The notes under the pieces: model-generated
What the model saw: the letters and a program-made list of their open reading frames with translations, nothing else
Told to the model about the DNA's origin: nothing
The model's database searches: none
From: an uncultured Eubacterium sp.
Lineage (GTDB): Bacteria > Bacillota > Clostridia > Lachnospirales > Lachnospiraceae
Assembly (NCBI GenBank): GCA_910585745.1
Contig: CAJUFM010000005.1
Span: 1 to 64,000 of the forward strand
DNA length: 64,000 nt
Direction: 5' to 3'
Made by a program: the position numbers and the translations under genes
Shown here: positions 19,678 to 28,732 of the stretch, in pieces
Numbering within the stretch: the first letter of the stretch is position 1
Layout of the letters: every line of letters starts with the position of its first letter

Positions 19678-21459
19678 ATGAAAATGATCCGATACAGTCT
19701 TCAAAAATTTATCTTATCTATTCTCCTGGCCACCAGCCTTCTGCTGACAGCATGTTCTGCAAACAGTGGAACTTCTCCTGAAGGTGTGGCCTCACAATCT
19801 GCCGAAAGTAAAGAATTTACCGAATTCACAGACCAGCTTTTCCGGGAAACCGTATCCTCTGACGCCCTATCACTGAATTACACTCTTTCAAAACCGGACA
19901 AATATGGTATTAGCCCGACCTGCGGTGGATTTACCCCCATTTCTCTCGATTCTCTGAAAAACGCAGCGCCAGAGACAGAAAATCTTCTCTATACCCTGAA
20001 AAAATTTGATAAGTCGGAACTCTCACTGCCTCAGCAGCTTCTCTGCGATTCCCTTGCCTATACGCTGGAAATGGACAAAAAAGGCGCTGATTTCATTATG
20101 TTTTCCCGTCCGCTTTCCCCAGTCACAGGACTGCAGGCACAGCTCCCGGTACTTTTGGCGGAATATAATTTTGACTCTGTAGAAGATATCGAAAACTATT
20201 TTGCCCTGCTGGAATCCATCCCTGGATACTTTGACTCCGTACTCTCTTTCCTGGAGATTCAGGCGAAAGAACATATGCTTCCCAGCCGGGACACACTGGA
20301 AACCATCGCAGGACAGTGTCTTTCCTTCACCCAGAACAACGGAAGCAGGATTCTGCTCACCTCCTTCCGTTCCCGAACCAAAAATTGTACTTTTCTTGAC
20401 AGCAGTACAAGAAAAAATTACCGCAGTAAAAATAAGGAACTGGTACGTACCCGTATCACCCCTGCCTATGAACAGCTGATCCACGGACTGAATGTCATCT
20501 CTGCCATGGCTGGATCAGATGGCGCCCTTTCTTCCTATCCAAAGGGAAAAGAATACTACTGCCATCTCTTTGCCCGGGAGACCGGATCCTCCACTGGCGT
20601 GGAGGAGTATTATCAGATTTTAAATGACAGACTCCATAAATCCAGAAATACCCTGCTGTCCTATGCGAAGAAAGATCCCGCTCTTTTCAGTGGTCTGAGT
20701 ATGAAATCCCCTGGCAACCTCTCTCCTGAAGAACAACTGAACTCTCTTTCCACCACCATTCTCAAGGACTTCCCCCAGGCTGCTGATGTAAACTTTACGG
20801 TTTCTTATGTGGATAAGTCGCTGGAAGATTATCTGAGCCCCGCCTTTTACCTGACGCCGCCCCTGGATGCATTTACAGAAAATGTCATATACATCAACAA
20901 CAGCAGCCGGTTTGCCGGTTCGGATATCTCCACCACCCTTGCCCATGAAGGATATCCCGGACACCTTTACCAAAATGTCTTCTACCGCCAGCAAAATCAT
21001 CCCCTCCTCTCTTATGCCCTAAATTTCAGCGGCTATACCGAGGGATGGGCGACTTATGCCGAATTATATTCTTACAAATATCTGGGTTACTCTAAAGATG
21101 AGGTGGGGATCCTGAGAAATAATATGATCGTTTCCCTCTGCATCTATGGGATCTGCGATATTGGGATCCATTATTATGGCTGGGACGAAAAGAAAATACT
21201 GGAGTTTTTAAACCAGAATGGAACTTATCCGGAAGATACCGCTCACTCCCTTTACAAAAACATAATTGACGAACCTGGTTCTTACCTGAAATATACGATT
21301 GGCTATATGGAGTTTGCAAAATTGAAAGATAAAGCAAGAAAGCAGCTGGGAAAAAATTTCTCGGAAAAATCTTTTCACCAGTATGTGCTGTCTGCCGGTC
21401 CGGCACCCTTTCCAGTACTTGAGAATTATATGAAAGAATTCTGGCCAGAGCAGAATTAA
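19678..21459 (+). CDS. DUF885 lipoprotein, putative zinc metallopeptidase
   Basis: A 593-residue exported lipoprotein. A signal sequence ends in the lipobox LTAC, giving lipid attachment at Cys26. The rest is a large helical DUF885 domain with a gluzincin-like active-site motif 'HEGYPGH' near residue 424 and, about 30 residues later, 'EGWATYAE', which supplies the third zinc ligand. The start at 19678 has GGGGTG seven bases upstream; the in-frame GTG at 19669 is part of that site. DUF885 proteins are M3-like peptidases of uncertain substrate, here anchored outside the membrane and likely acting on peptides. The gene stands alone and is convergent with the alpha/beta-hydrolase gene. Confidence 0.88.
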   Translation: MKMIRYSLQKFILSILLATSLLLTACSANSGTSPEGVASQSAESKEFTEFTDQLFRETVSSDALSLNYTLSKPDKYGISPTCGGFTPISLDSLKNAAPETENLLYTLKKFDKSELSLPQQLLCDSLAYTLEMDKKGADFIMFSRPLSPVTGLQAQLPVLLAEYNFDSVEDIENYFALLESIPGYFDSVLSFLEIQAKEHMLPSRDTLETIAGQCLSFTQNNGSRILLTSFRSRTKNCTFLDSSTRKNYRSKNKELVRTRITPAYEQLIHGLNVISAMAGSDGALSSYPKGKEYYCHLFARETGSSTGVEEYYQILNDRLHKSRNTLLSYAKKDPALFSGLSMKSPGNLSPEEQLNSLSTTILKDFPQAADVNFTVSYVDKSLEDYLSPAFYLTPPLDAFTENVIYINNSSRFAGSDISTTLAHEGYPGHLYQNVFYRQQNHPLLSYALNFSGYTEGWATYAELYSYKYLGYSKDEVGILRNNMIVSLCIYGICDIGIHYYGWDEKKILEFLNQNGTYPEDTAHSLYKNIIDEPGSYLKYTIGYMEFAKLKDKARKQLGKNFSEKSFHQYVLSAGPAPFPVLENYMKEFWPEQN

Positions 21460-21484
21460 GCGTCGGACGATGGAAAGCACCACC

Positions 21485-22453
21485 TCACGAAAGCCACCTG
21501 CTGGCGATCCAGTCCCAGATATCCTCCTGTGTGGCCTCGTATTCCAACTCATTCAGGAGCTCATGCCTTGCTCCCGGATAGAGGCGGCAGGTAACATCCC
21601 CGACACCAGCATCTTGATAGCTCTGCGCCACCGCCTCTACACTTTTTCCATAATTCCCTACGGGATCCTCTTCTCCTGCCACAAAAAGCATGGGAAGAGA
21701 ATGGGGCAGGCGGCTGATGTTTTCCTTGTCCTGTATAAAAGAAATCACTTCAAATAAGGTGCGGTATCCATTTAAGGTAAAGGTAAAGTTACAATAAGGA
21801 TGCGCCCGGTACTTGTCCACTTCTTCCGCATCCCTCGACAGCCAGTCTGACGGCGTTCGCGCCGGCCGGATCCGGGCGTTATACAACGCAAAACAAAGTT
21901 TTTCCAGAAGCCAGCTGTGAGCCCGCTCTCCTTTTATACGGATCAGCGCTGCCACAAGTATTTTTCCCACCTTCAGGAGAAATTGTGGCTTGCTTCCGGT
22001 TCCCATAAGGATCAGGCCATCCAGCTCTTTTCCATAAGTCATGGCATAACGTCTCGCCATAAAAGAGCCCATACTGTGTCCCATGAGAATAAATGGCACT
22101 TTAGGATATTTTCTGCGGGCATACTGGCTCACCCGGTGCAGATCCCGGACAACAAAACTACTTCCGTCTTCTGGAGCAAAATACCCATAATTTTTTTCTG
22201 CTGCCGTTTCACCGTGACCCAGGTGATCATTCCCGATCACTGCAAATCCCTTTTCTGCCATAAATCTGGCAAAACGGTCGTAGCGGTCTATATATTCTAC
22301 CATTCCGTGGGAAATCTGCAGGATTCCCCGCACCTTCCCCTCCGGCAGCCACTCCACCAGATGAAGCTTGTCTGTTCCATTGGAAGATGACATATAATAC
22401 GCTGTTTTCTCAACCATAACCCTTACCTGCACTTTACCAATAGTTTCTTTCAC
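21485..22453 (-). CDS. Alpha/beta hydrolase, monoacylglycerol-lipase / lysophospholipase-like
   Basis: A 322-residue cytosolic serine hydrolase. The oxyanion segment 'ISHGMVEYIDRYDRFA' (about 47-63) and 'GNDHLGHGET' (74-83) are typical of monoacylglycerol lipases. The nucleophile elbow is GHSMGS with Ser127, the acid is in 'AGEEDPVG' (about 264) and the histidine in 'GARHELLNE' (about 294). It begins 12 bases after thyX ends and is probably in the same transcript. The start is uncertain: GTG 22453 has a weak AAAGG about ten bases upstream, and an in-frame ATG at 22417 ('MVEKTAYYM') is an alternative. The substrate is probably a glycerolipid or other ester; this is family-based inference. Confidence 0.85.
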   Translation of the reverse strand: MKETIGKVQVRVMVEKTAYYMSSSNGTDKLHLVEWLPEGKVRGILQISHGMVEYIDRYDRFARFMAEKGFAVIGNDHLGHGETAAEKNYGYFAPEDGSSFVVRDLHRVSQYARRKYPKVPFILMGHSMGSFMARRYAMTYGKELDGLILMGTGSKPQFLLKVGKILVAALIRIKGERAHSWLLEKLCFALYNARIRPARTPSDWLSRDAEEVDKYRAHPYCNFTFTLNGYRTLFEVISFIQDKENISRLPHSLPMLFVAGEEDPVGNYGKSVEAVAQSYQDAGVGDVTCRLYPGARHELLNELEYEATQEDIWDWIASRWLS

Positions 22454-22465
22454 CGGCTGACGCCT

Positions 22466-23113
22466 TTATTCTATTTCTAGACCTGAAACAAAAACCGGCA
22501 GCTTTTTCTGGAACTCTTCGTAAACCAGTCCCGCCACTTCCCGCATCTGCGGGTGTGCATGGGAATCCACACGAAGCCTGAAAAAATTTCTCCAGGAACG
22601 CAGATTCATCGTGACCACGATCTCTGTCTTCAATGAATTCGGAAGCACCGACCGCGCTTCTTGGGGAGAAGCACCCAATTCAAGCATTCGGAAATATGCC
22701 TTTTCAGCATCCTCCATCGCCTTCCTCCAGACCTCGTACTTAGCCTTGTCATTTTCTTTAGACAGATCATATTTAAAACCGCTGGCAAGATCGATCACCG
22801 TGATCTGATTGTCAAATTTGTCCCCGGCATAGTTACAGTAACGGGTGCTCTCCTGACTGTAGCTGGCGATACGGTGCCGCACGATCTCGTGACTCACGCC
22901 CCGGTCGCAGATCATCCGGATGGTCACAGATTCATGCTCGATCACAGATTCATGCTGCCTGGTCAGAAGAGCACGGATAAATTTCTCCGCCGAATCCTCT
23001 GTGATCTTTCCCTCGCTCTTATAACATACGCGGCCAATCCTTTCAATCTTTTTCAAAATATTCTCATAACTGTCCATGTCTATGATCTCAATACTTGGTT
23101 TGATTACCAGCAT
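22466..23113 (-). CDS. thyX: Flavin-dependent thymidylate synthase
   Basis: A 215-residue enzyme that methylates dUMP to dTMP using methylene-tetrahydrofolate with FAD/NADPH. The ThyX signature RHRx7S is present as 'RHRIASYSQES' (residues 79-89), followed by 'RYCNY', and C-terminal 'NLRSWRNFFRLR' supplies nucleotide-binding arginines. Length and motifs are those of active ThyX. It is the fifth minus-strand gene in the series cotS-like, PEGA, phosphohexomutase, glgB, thyX, 89 bases after glgB. Presence of thyX suggests, but does not prove, that the genome lacks thyA. Confidence 0.97.
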   Translation of the reverse strand: MLVIKPSIEIIDMDSYENILKKIERIGRVCYKSEGKITEDSAEKFIRALLTRQHESVIEHESVTIRMICDRGVSHEIVRHRIASYSQESTRYCNYAGDKFDNQITVIDLASGFKYDLSKENDKAKYEVWRKAMEDAEKAYFRMLELGASPQEARSVLPNSLKTEIVVTMNLRSWRNFFRLRVDSHAHPQMREVAGLVYEEFQKKLPVFVSGLEIE

Positions 23114-23202
23114 CCCAATTTCCTCCTGCCTTCGTACACTTCTCTTCTGCTCCTAATAGATACTACGGATTGCTCCGTTGTTTCACAACTTCCGGTATCA
23201 TA

Positions 23203-25479
23203 TCAATCACTGTAATTATACTCCAGTACCACCACTGACAGCGGCGGCAGATAACACTCGATCTCATACTCTGGAGTCTTAGAAACCGGAGCCGGGGCTT
23301 TTCCTGCACCTGTCTTTGGCAGCGGTTTCTTAATCTTTGCAGTGACCGGCTTTGCATTGATTCTCCCCTGCCCGCCGTATTTTACATCATCTGAATTCAG
23401 TATCTCAGTAAACTTACCTTTACACGGAGCCTTTACACTGTACTTTGCGTGCTCCACCGGTGTAAAGTTTAAGATAAACATAAGCTGCTTCGTCTTTGTC
23501 TTTCCCCGGCGCACAAATGCCACCGTACTGGTCTCTGGCCTCGCACAGTCCATCCACTCAAATCCCATGACGTCGCTGTCATTATACCAGAGTGCTCCAT
23601 ATTCCTTATATAAATGGTTAAAATCATGAATAAACTGATGGATCTGCCGATGGGGCGCTTCATCCATAAGATACCAGTCCAGGCTCCTCTTCTCACTCCA
23701 CTCCCGCTGCTGGGCAAATTCCTGTCCCATAAATAAAAGCTTTTTGCCTGGGTGGCCATACATAAACCCAAAAGCAGCCTTCAACGCTGCATACTTGTCC
23801 CCTGTCAGTCCCGGCATCTTATTTAAAAGCGAGCATTTTCCATGAACCACCTCATCATGGGACAGCACAAGGATATATTTTTCGCTAAGATGATAGGAAA
23901 GGCTGAAACAGAGCTGGTCATGATGGAACTGCTTGAAATAAGGATCCAGCTTCATGTACTCCAGAAAATCATTCATCCATCCCATATTCCACTTAAAGGA
24001 AAAACCAAGTCCTCCTTTTTCTGTGTCACTTGTCACACCTGGCCACGCCGTGGACTCCTCTGCGATAATATATGCCCCAGGATGATCCTTTTCCACCACC
24101 CTGTTCAGATGGCGCAGAAACTCTACAGCCTCATAGTGTTCATTGCCGCCATCCTTATTTGGCAGCCAGTCACCGTCCTGTTTTCCATAATCCAAATAGA
24201 GCATGGACGCCACCGCATCCACACGAAGCCCGTCGATGTGGAACTTCTCGATCCAAAACAGGGCATTTGCCACGAGAAAATTCTGGACCTCTTTTCTCCC
24301 ATAATCAAAGATATAGGTTCCCCAGTCAGGATGTTCTCCCCGCCGGCGGTCGGGATGCTCATACACCGCCTTGCCGTCAAAGTTCCCCAGACAATGGGCA
24401 TCCTTGGGGAAATGCGCCGGCACCCAGTCCAGGATCACCTCTATGCCCCGGCGATGCATCTCGTCTACAAAGTACATAAAATCTTTCGGTGTACCATACC
24501 GACTGGTAGGTGCATAGTAACATCCCACCTGATACCCCCAGGAACCGTCAAAGGGATATTCTGCAATTCCCATCAGCTCCACATGGGTATACTCCATCTC
24601 AACCAGATAATCCCCCAGCATCTGAGCCAGCTCCGGGTAGGAATAAAATCCATTGTCATCATCTTCAATCCGCTTCTTCCAGGAACCAAGATGAACCTCA
24701 TAAATATTCATGGGGTTCCTCTCCCTGACATCTCTGGTCTTCTTTTTATGTTCCTTCATGTAAGAAGCATCGTTCCATTCATAGCCCTCCAGAGAAGTGA
24801 CTATAGAAGCATTTCCCGGACGCAGCTCGGCATAATTGCCATAAGGATCCGTCTTATAGACCAGCTCTCCGCTGCGGGTAGTGATCTGGTATTTGTAAAT
24901 GCCACCCTCTGCGACACCGGGAATAAACAATTCATAAACTCCTGTCGGCCCCAGCAGCCTCATGGTATGAAGCCGTCCATCCCACATATTAAAACTGCCC
25001 ACCACACTGACACTTCTGGCATCTGGCGCCCACACGGCAAATCTTGTCCCCGTGACACCATTTATGGTCTCCACATGGGCTCCAAATTTTTCATAAATCT
25101 TATAATTTTTCCCCTCACCAAATATATAACAGTCAAAATCCGTCATGACTGGTGAGAAATTGTAAGGATCTGCAGTCTCTACCACATCGTTTTCACCATA
25201 TTCGATCCTCACCCGGTAATCTTTCAGTTGTTTTGTTTTTGCCTTGATCTCCAGTCCGAAGAGCCCCAGCTCACTATCCAGCTCCTCCATCTCACTGGCT
25301 TCGTCACCCTCCACATTGGTGATCCATATTCTCTGCGCCTTAGGACGTCTCACAATGAATAACTGGACCCCGTCATAATAATGCATACCCAGGAGATCCT
25401 GGGGTGCATTCAGCACCCCTTCTTCCATCTCCTCCAGCAAAGCAGGATTCATCCATGCCTTTAATGTCTTATTTGTCAT
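23203..25479 (-). CDS. glgB: 1,4-alpha-glucan branching enzyme (GH13)
   Basis: A 758-residue glycogen-branching enzyme that cuts alpha-1,4 chains and re-attaches them by alpha-1,6 links. It has an N-terminal regulatory module, a CBM48-like domain (about 135-235, 'GTRFAVWAPDARSVSVVGSF') and the GH13 barrel. In the barrel are 'DWVPAHFPKD', 'GLRVDAVASMLYLDY' (nucleophile Asp near 421), 'IIAEESTAWP' (acid Glu near 472) and 'LSHDEVVHGK' (near 538). The C-terminal beta domain holds a Lys/Pro/Ala-rich insertion (about 700-735, 'KKPLPKTGAGKAPAPV') that is not usual for GlgB and looks like a flexible linker. It starts 21 bases after the phosphohexomutase gene, fitting a glycogen-synthesis unit (glucose-6-P to glucose-1-P, then branching). 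Confidence 0.96.
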   Translation of the reverse strand: MTNKTLKAWMNPALLEEMEEGVLNAPQDLLGMHYYDGVQLFIVRRPKAQRIWITNVEGDEASEMEELDSELGLFGLEIKAKTKQLKDYRVRIEYGENDVVETADPYNFSPVMTDFDCYIFGEGKNYKIYEKFGAHVETINGVTGTRFAVWAPDARSVSVVGSFNMWDGRLHTMRLLGPTGVYELFIPGVAEGGIYKYQITTRSGELVYKTDPYGNYAELRPGNASIVTSLEGYEWNDASYMKEHKKKTRDVRERNPMNIYEVHLGSWKKRIEDDDNGFYSYPELAQMLGDYLVEMEYTHVELMGIAEYPFDGSWGYQVGCYYAPTSRYGTPKDFMYFVDEMHRRGIEVILDWVPAHFPKDAHCLGNFDGKAVYEHPDRRRGEHPDWGTYIFDYGRKEVQNFLVANALFWIEKFHIDGLRVDAVASMLYLDYGKQDGDWLPNKDGGNEHYEAVEFLRHLNRVVEKDHPGAYIIAEESTAWPGVTSDTEKGGLGFSFKWNMGWMNDFLEYMKLDPYFKQFHHDQLCFSLSYHLSEKYILVLSHDEVVHGKCSLLNKMPGLTGDKYAALKAAFGFMYGHPGKKLLFMGQEFAQQREWSEKRSLDWYLMDEAPHRQIHQFIHDFNHLYKEYGALWYNDSDVMGFEWMDCARPETSTVAFVRRGKTKTKQLMFILNFTPVEHAKYSVKAPCKGKFTEILNSDDVKYGGQGRINAKPVTAKIKKPLPKTGAGKAPAPVSKTPEYEIECYLPPLSVVVLEYNYSD

Positions 25480-25500
25480 ATTCGCGCCCCTTATCTCAAT

Positions 25501-27228
25501 TTACATCAATGTTTCTTTTACGATCTTCGCGAGTCCGGCGGACTTTTCATCCGCATCTGCCATACTTGTTCCCACCACACCAAAATAAATCTTTATCTTC
25601 GGCTCCGTACCCGATGGGCGGATACAGATCCAGGCATCTGAAGTAAGTTCAAAATACAGTACATTTGATTTCGGAAGTCCCGTAGTGGTAACTTCTCCCG
25701 TCTTGAGGTTTTTCACCGTATCCTTCTCATAATCCCTTACTGCCAGAACCTCATAATCTCCAAAGCGTACTGGTGGATCATTGCGCAGTCCTTCCATAAT
25801 GGAACGGATCTTCTCCAATCCCTCGATTCCTTTGTGGGTGATAGCAATCACATCATCTTTATAATATCCGTATTTATCATACATATCGATCATAGCATCC
25901 CAGATCGTCTTTCCGCGTTTTTTGTAATAAGCCGCCGCCTCACACAGTGCCATAGAAGCCACGATGGCATCCTTATCTCTGGCATGGGTGCCGATCAGAC
26001 AGCCATAGCTCTCCTCAAACCCAAAGAGATAACTTCCCTTGCCGGTGAGCTCAGTTTTCAGGATTTCTTTTCCAATCCACTTAAAGCCGGTAAGGCACTC
26101 TTTCACATCAATGTTATAATACCCGGCAATGGCATCAACTAAATTCGTCGTTACAATCGTCTTTACGAGCATTCCGTCACTGGGGAGCGTCCCCTCCAGC
26201 GCCAGTTTCTGACCGATCTCATAATCTGCCAGAAATGCACCAGACATATTTCCAGTGAGACAGATGTATTCTCCCGATTTTGTATCCTTAACATACACTC
26301 CGAGCCGGTCAGCATCCGGATCTGTGGCTAGTACAAGATCAGCATCCTTTTCTTTGGCAAGCTTAAGAGCAAGTTCAAAAGCTTCCTTTGCTTCTGGATT
26401 GGGGTAGCTCACTGTCGGGAATTCACCATCCGGAAGTTCCTGTTCCGGTACCACATATACATTGGTAAATCCAAGCTCTTTCAATATTCTGCGCACCGGA
26501 AGATTTCCTGTACCATGAAGCGGCGTATAGACGATGCGGAGATCCTTTTCTACTTCTTTAATGCATTTTGGATGAAGCACGTTTTTCTTAAGCTCCTCCA
26601 TATACCTGTCATCTACATCGGCGCCAACGGTCACATACAATCCAGCTTTCACCGCTTCCTCTTTGTCCATGGTCTTCACAGTGGCATAGTCTGTCACCGC
26701 CTTTACCTCATCCATAATACCAGTATCATGAGGCGGTGTGATCTGGGCCCCGTCCTCCCAATATACTTTGTAGCCATTGTATTCCGGTGGATTATGGCTG
26801 GCTGTAATATTTATTCCGGATATGCAGCCCAGCTCCCGTACTGCGAAAGACAGCTCCGGCGTCGGACGCAGGCTCTCAAATACATAAGCTTTAATACCAT
26901 TCGCCGCCAGACAGCAGGCCGCTTCATCTGCAAATTCCGGGGACATGCGCCTGGAATCAAAAGCGATCGCCACACCTCTGTCCTGTCCTTTCTGACTTAT
27001 TATGTAATTTGCCAGCCCCTGGGTTGCCTTCCTGACCGTATAGATATTCATCCTGTTCGTACCTGCACCGATCACTCCTCTCAGACCGGCTGTACCAAAT
27101 TCAAGATCCGCATAAAAACGTTCTTTGATCTCGGCTTCATTTCCCTCGATCCCCTGTAATTCTTTTTTGGTCTCCGCATCAAAATAAGGATTGTCAATCC
27201 ACTCCTTGTAAGTCTCCATGTAACCCAT
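25501..27228 (-). CDS. pgcA: Phospho-sugar mutase (phosphoglucomutase/phosphomannomutase)
   Basis: A 575-residue alpha-D-phosphohexomutase of the PgcA/phosphopentomutase-like class that interconverts glucose-6-P and glucose-1-P. 'FGTAGLRGVIGAGTNRMN' lies near residue 45. The phosphoserine loop 'TASHNPP' (about residue 146), the metal loop 'DPDADR' (about 305), the sugar loop 'GFEESYG' and the phosphate-binding 'RPSGTEPKIKIYF' near the C-terminus are all present. The ATG at 27228 is preferred over 27234 because GGAGG lies eight bases before it. It is immediately upstream of glgB on the same strand. The gene name follows the Bacillus pgcA family; specificity for glucose versus mannose phosphates is not fixed by sequence. 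Confidence 0.93.
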   Translation of the reverse strand: MGYMETYKEWIDNPYFDAETKKELQGIEGNEAEIKERFYADLEFGTAGLRGVIGAGTNRMNIYTVRKATQGLANYIISQKGQDRGVAIAFDSRRMSPEFADEAACCLAANGIKAYVFESLRPTPELSFAVRELGCISGINITASHNPPEYNGYKVYWEDGAQITPPHDTGIMDEVKAVTDYATVKTMDKEEAVKAGLYVTVGADVDDRYMEELKKNVLHPKCIKEVEKDLRIVYTPLHGTGNLPVRRILKELGFTNVYVVPEQELPDGEFPTVSYPNPEAKEAFELALKLAKEKDADLVLATDPDADRLGVYVKDTKSGEYICLTGNMSGAFLADYEIGQKLALEGTLPSDGMLVKTIVTTNLVDAIAGYYNIDVKECLTGFKWIGKEILKTELTGKGSYLFGFEESYGCLIGTHARDKDAIVASMALCEAAAYYKKRGKTIWDAMIDMYDKYGYYKDDVIAITHKGIEGLEKIRSIMEGLRNDPPVRFGDYEVLAVRDYEKDTVKNLKTGEVTTTGLPKSNVLYFELTSDAWICIRPSGTEPKIKIYFGVVGTSMADADEKSAGLAKIVKETLM

Positions 27229-27260
27229 GTTCATATCCTCCTTTTTTACCTTTATTTCAT

Positions 27261-27288
27261 AATCCTGCCATTCATCAATGCCAGGATT
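27261..27288. promoter_or_regulatory. Inverted repeat in the leader of the phosphohexomutase gene
   Basis: AATCCTGCCATTCATCAATGCCAGGATT: 7-bp outer arms and 4-bp inner arms with one mismatch between them, between the PEGA gene stop and the mutase ribosome site. There is no T-run on the minus strand, so it is more like an operator or leader hairpin than a terminator. Confidence 0.4.
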
Positions 27289-27329
27289 TAAATATCACTG
27301 CTGCATTTTCTAAACTATATGCCGCCATA

Positions 27330-28637
27330 TTACCCCACTGCAGTACTCACTAGATCCGGAAAACTCCACTCCACATCTTTACTGTCATCCATTGTCGTAA
27401 CCGTATAACTTTTTGTCACAAAACCATCCTTCGACAGCGTGATCGTTACAGTACCAATTTTTTTCGTAAAACTGCAGGGTGCCTTTCCTTTATAAATTCC
27501 ATCCATATATACACTGGCACCTGCAGGGGTACTTACCTTGATCTCATGAAGATTGTCATACTTGTCCGAATTTTGAGAATCCTGGGATGAGTTCTCTTTG
27601 GAAACACTGGTATCCTTTGAGTCACCCTTGACCTCTGCCTCTTCATCTGCAAGATTGATCTGAACTGTCGGATTTGCCGACTGCACATCAAGCACTCCTG
27701 TATAGGTAGTATATCCATCCAGAACAACCTTTATCGAATGTTTTCCATATTTAAGGGAAACCGGCTTGGAATAATCCGCGGGAGAACCATTCACATATAA
27801 CTCTGCCCCCTCCGGATTGATATTAAAAACAACCTGCCCTTTGTTTTTTTCCACACTCTTAAACAGAGACATATCCAGCACCAGCTGCTTGTCTCTCTCA
27901 ATCTTTACCGATCGGCCGCCAGTAAAATCTCCGTTCTTCATGGTCACCTCATAGGTCCCTTCCGGCACTGGCACCAGCATGTTTTCCGTGACCGGCAGGA
28001 TCATCATGCCGCCTACCGTCATAGTTCCCCCGATAAAATCCTTGTACTTGTCCGGTTTGATATATCCGTGTCCTCTGGTGACCACCAGAGAATACGCTTT
28101 TCCTTTTACACCGCGGAAAGTGACTTCATCAGTGGGGGCAATCTCCTGAATGTCTATGACCTCTCCCTCTGAAAAAACAGAAAACCCGCTTCCATAACGA
28201 TACCGAACATCATTTAACTCAATATATTTCTCATCTGCATTCACCAGCAGTTTTTTGGCATTCTCAAACTGCAGAATATCTGAAGACAGCTGTATCTTTG
28301 TCACCCGTTTCGTCGTATCAGAAAGATATACGTCGACAACCTGGCCTGCCTCCAGAGATTCTACTGATATTTGCTTTTCATTCGGGGTCAGGATCTCCGT
28401 GCCTCCACTAAAGTCGCAGATCCGCTCTTCCTCTGTCCCTGTGTTGTAAAATGTGATCTTTTTCCCCGCTGTATCCACTTTTTTAACTACTCCCACAAAA
28501 TCTTTACCCTTTTCGTAAGTCACAGCGGCATTCGGATTCTGCTGCTGCACCTGCTGTCCTTTGGTCCTGCCACAGCCTGCCGTCAGAAGGCATACTGCCA
28601 GAATCAACAACAACTTTCGGAACATTCTGTCTCTCAT
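27330..28637 (-). CDS. Lipoprotein with two PEGA domains
   Basis: A 435-residue exported lipoprotein. The start is ATG 28637 (GGGAG nine bases upstream), which gives a compact signal peptide 'MRDRMFRKLLLILAVCLLTA' followed by GC, with Cys22 as lipid-modified residue. The 96-base longer frame would bury this signal. Residues about 45-260 form a beta-rich region of unknown family. Two PEGA domains (extracellular beta-sandwiches named for their Pro-Glu-Gly-Ala motif) follow: about 265-330 ('INPEGAELYVNGSPADYSKP') and about 365-430 ('STPAGASVYMDGIYKGKAPC'). They are separated by a Ser/Asp/Lys-rich linker. PEGA domains usually serve surface or cell-envelope binding. It lies between the CotS-like gene and pgcA on the same strand. 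Confidence 0.85.
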   Translation of the reverse strand: MRDRMFRKLLLILAVCLLTAGCGRTKGQQVQQQNPNAAVTYEKGKDFVGVVKKVDTAGKKITFYNTGTEEERICDFSGGTEILTPNEKQISVESLEAGQVVDVYLSDTTKRVTKIQLSSDILQFENAKKLLVNADEKYIELNDVRYRYGSGFSVFSEGEVIDIQEIAPTDEVTFRGVKGKAYSLVVTRGHGYIKPDKYKDFIGGTMTVGGMMILPVTENMLVPVPEGTYEVTMKNGDFTGGRSVKIERDKQLVLDMSLFKSVEKNKGQVVFNINPEGAELYVNGSPADYSKPVSLKYGKHSIKVVLDGYTTYTGVLDVQSANPTVQINLADEEAEVKGDSKDTSVSKENSSQDSQNSDKYDNLHEIKVSTPAGASVYMDGIYKGKAPCSFTKKIGTVTITLSKDGFVTKSYTVTTMDDSKDVEWSFPDLVSTAVG

Positions 28638-28732
28638 GCTGTTTTTCTCCCATCGTTCCTTACTCATAACGGCTGTTCCCACAGCCGCCACCACTTGATA
28701 TATAGTATAACATGCCAGTGCTAAAACTTCCA

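Noticed and set aside
23842-25155. 437-codon plus-strand open frame across glgB
   Set aside because: It lies entirely antisense to the clearly real GlgB gene, has no ribosome site and encodes a Pro/His/Ile-rich sequence without domain character.
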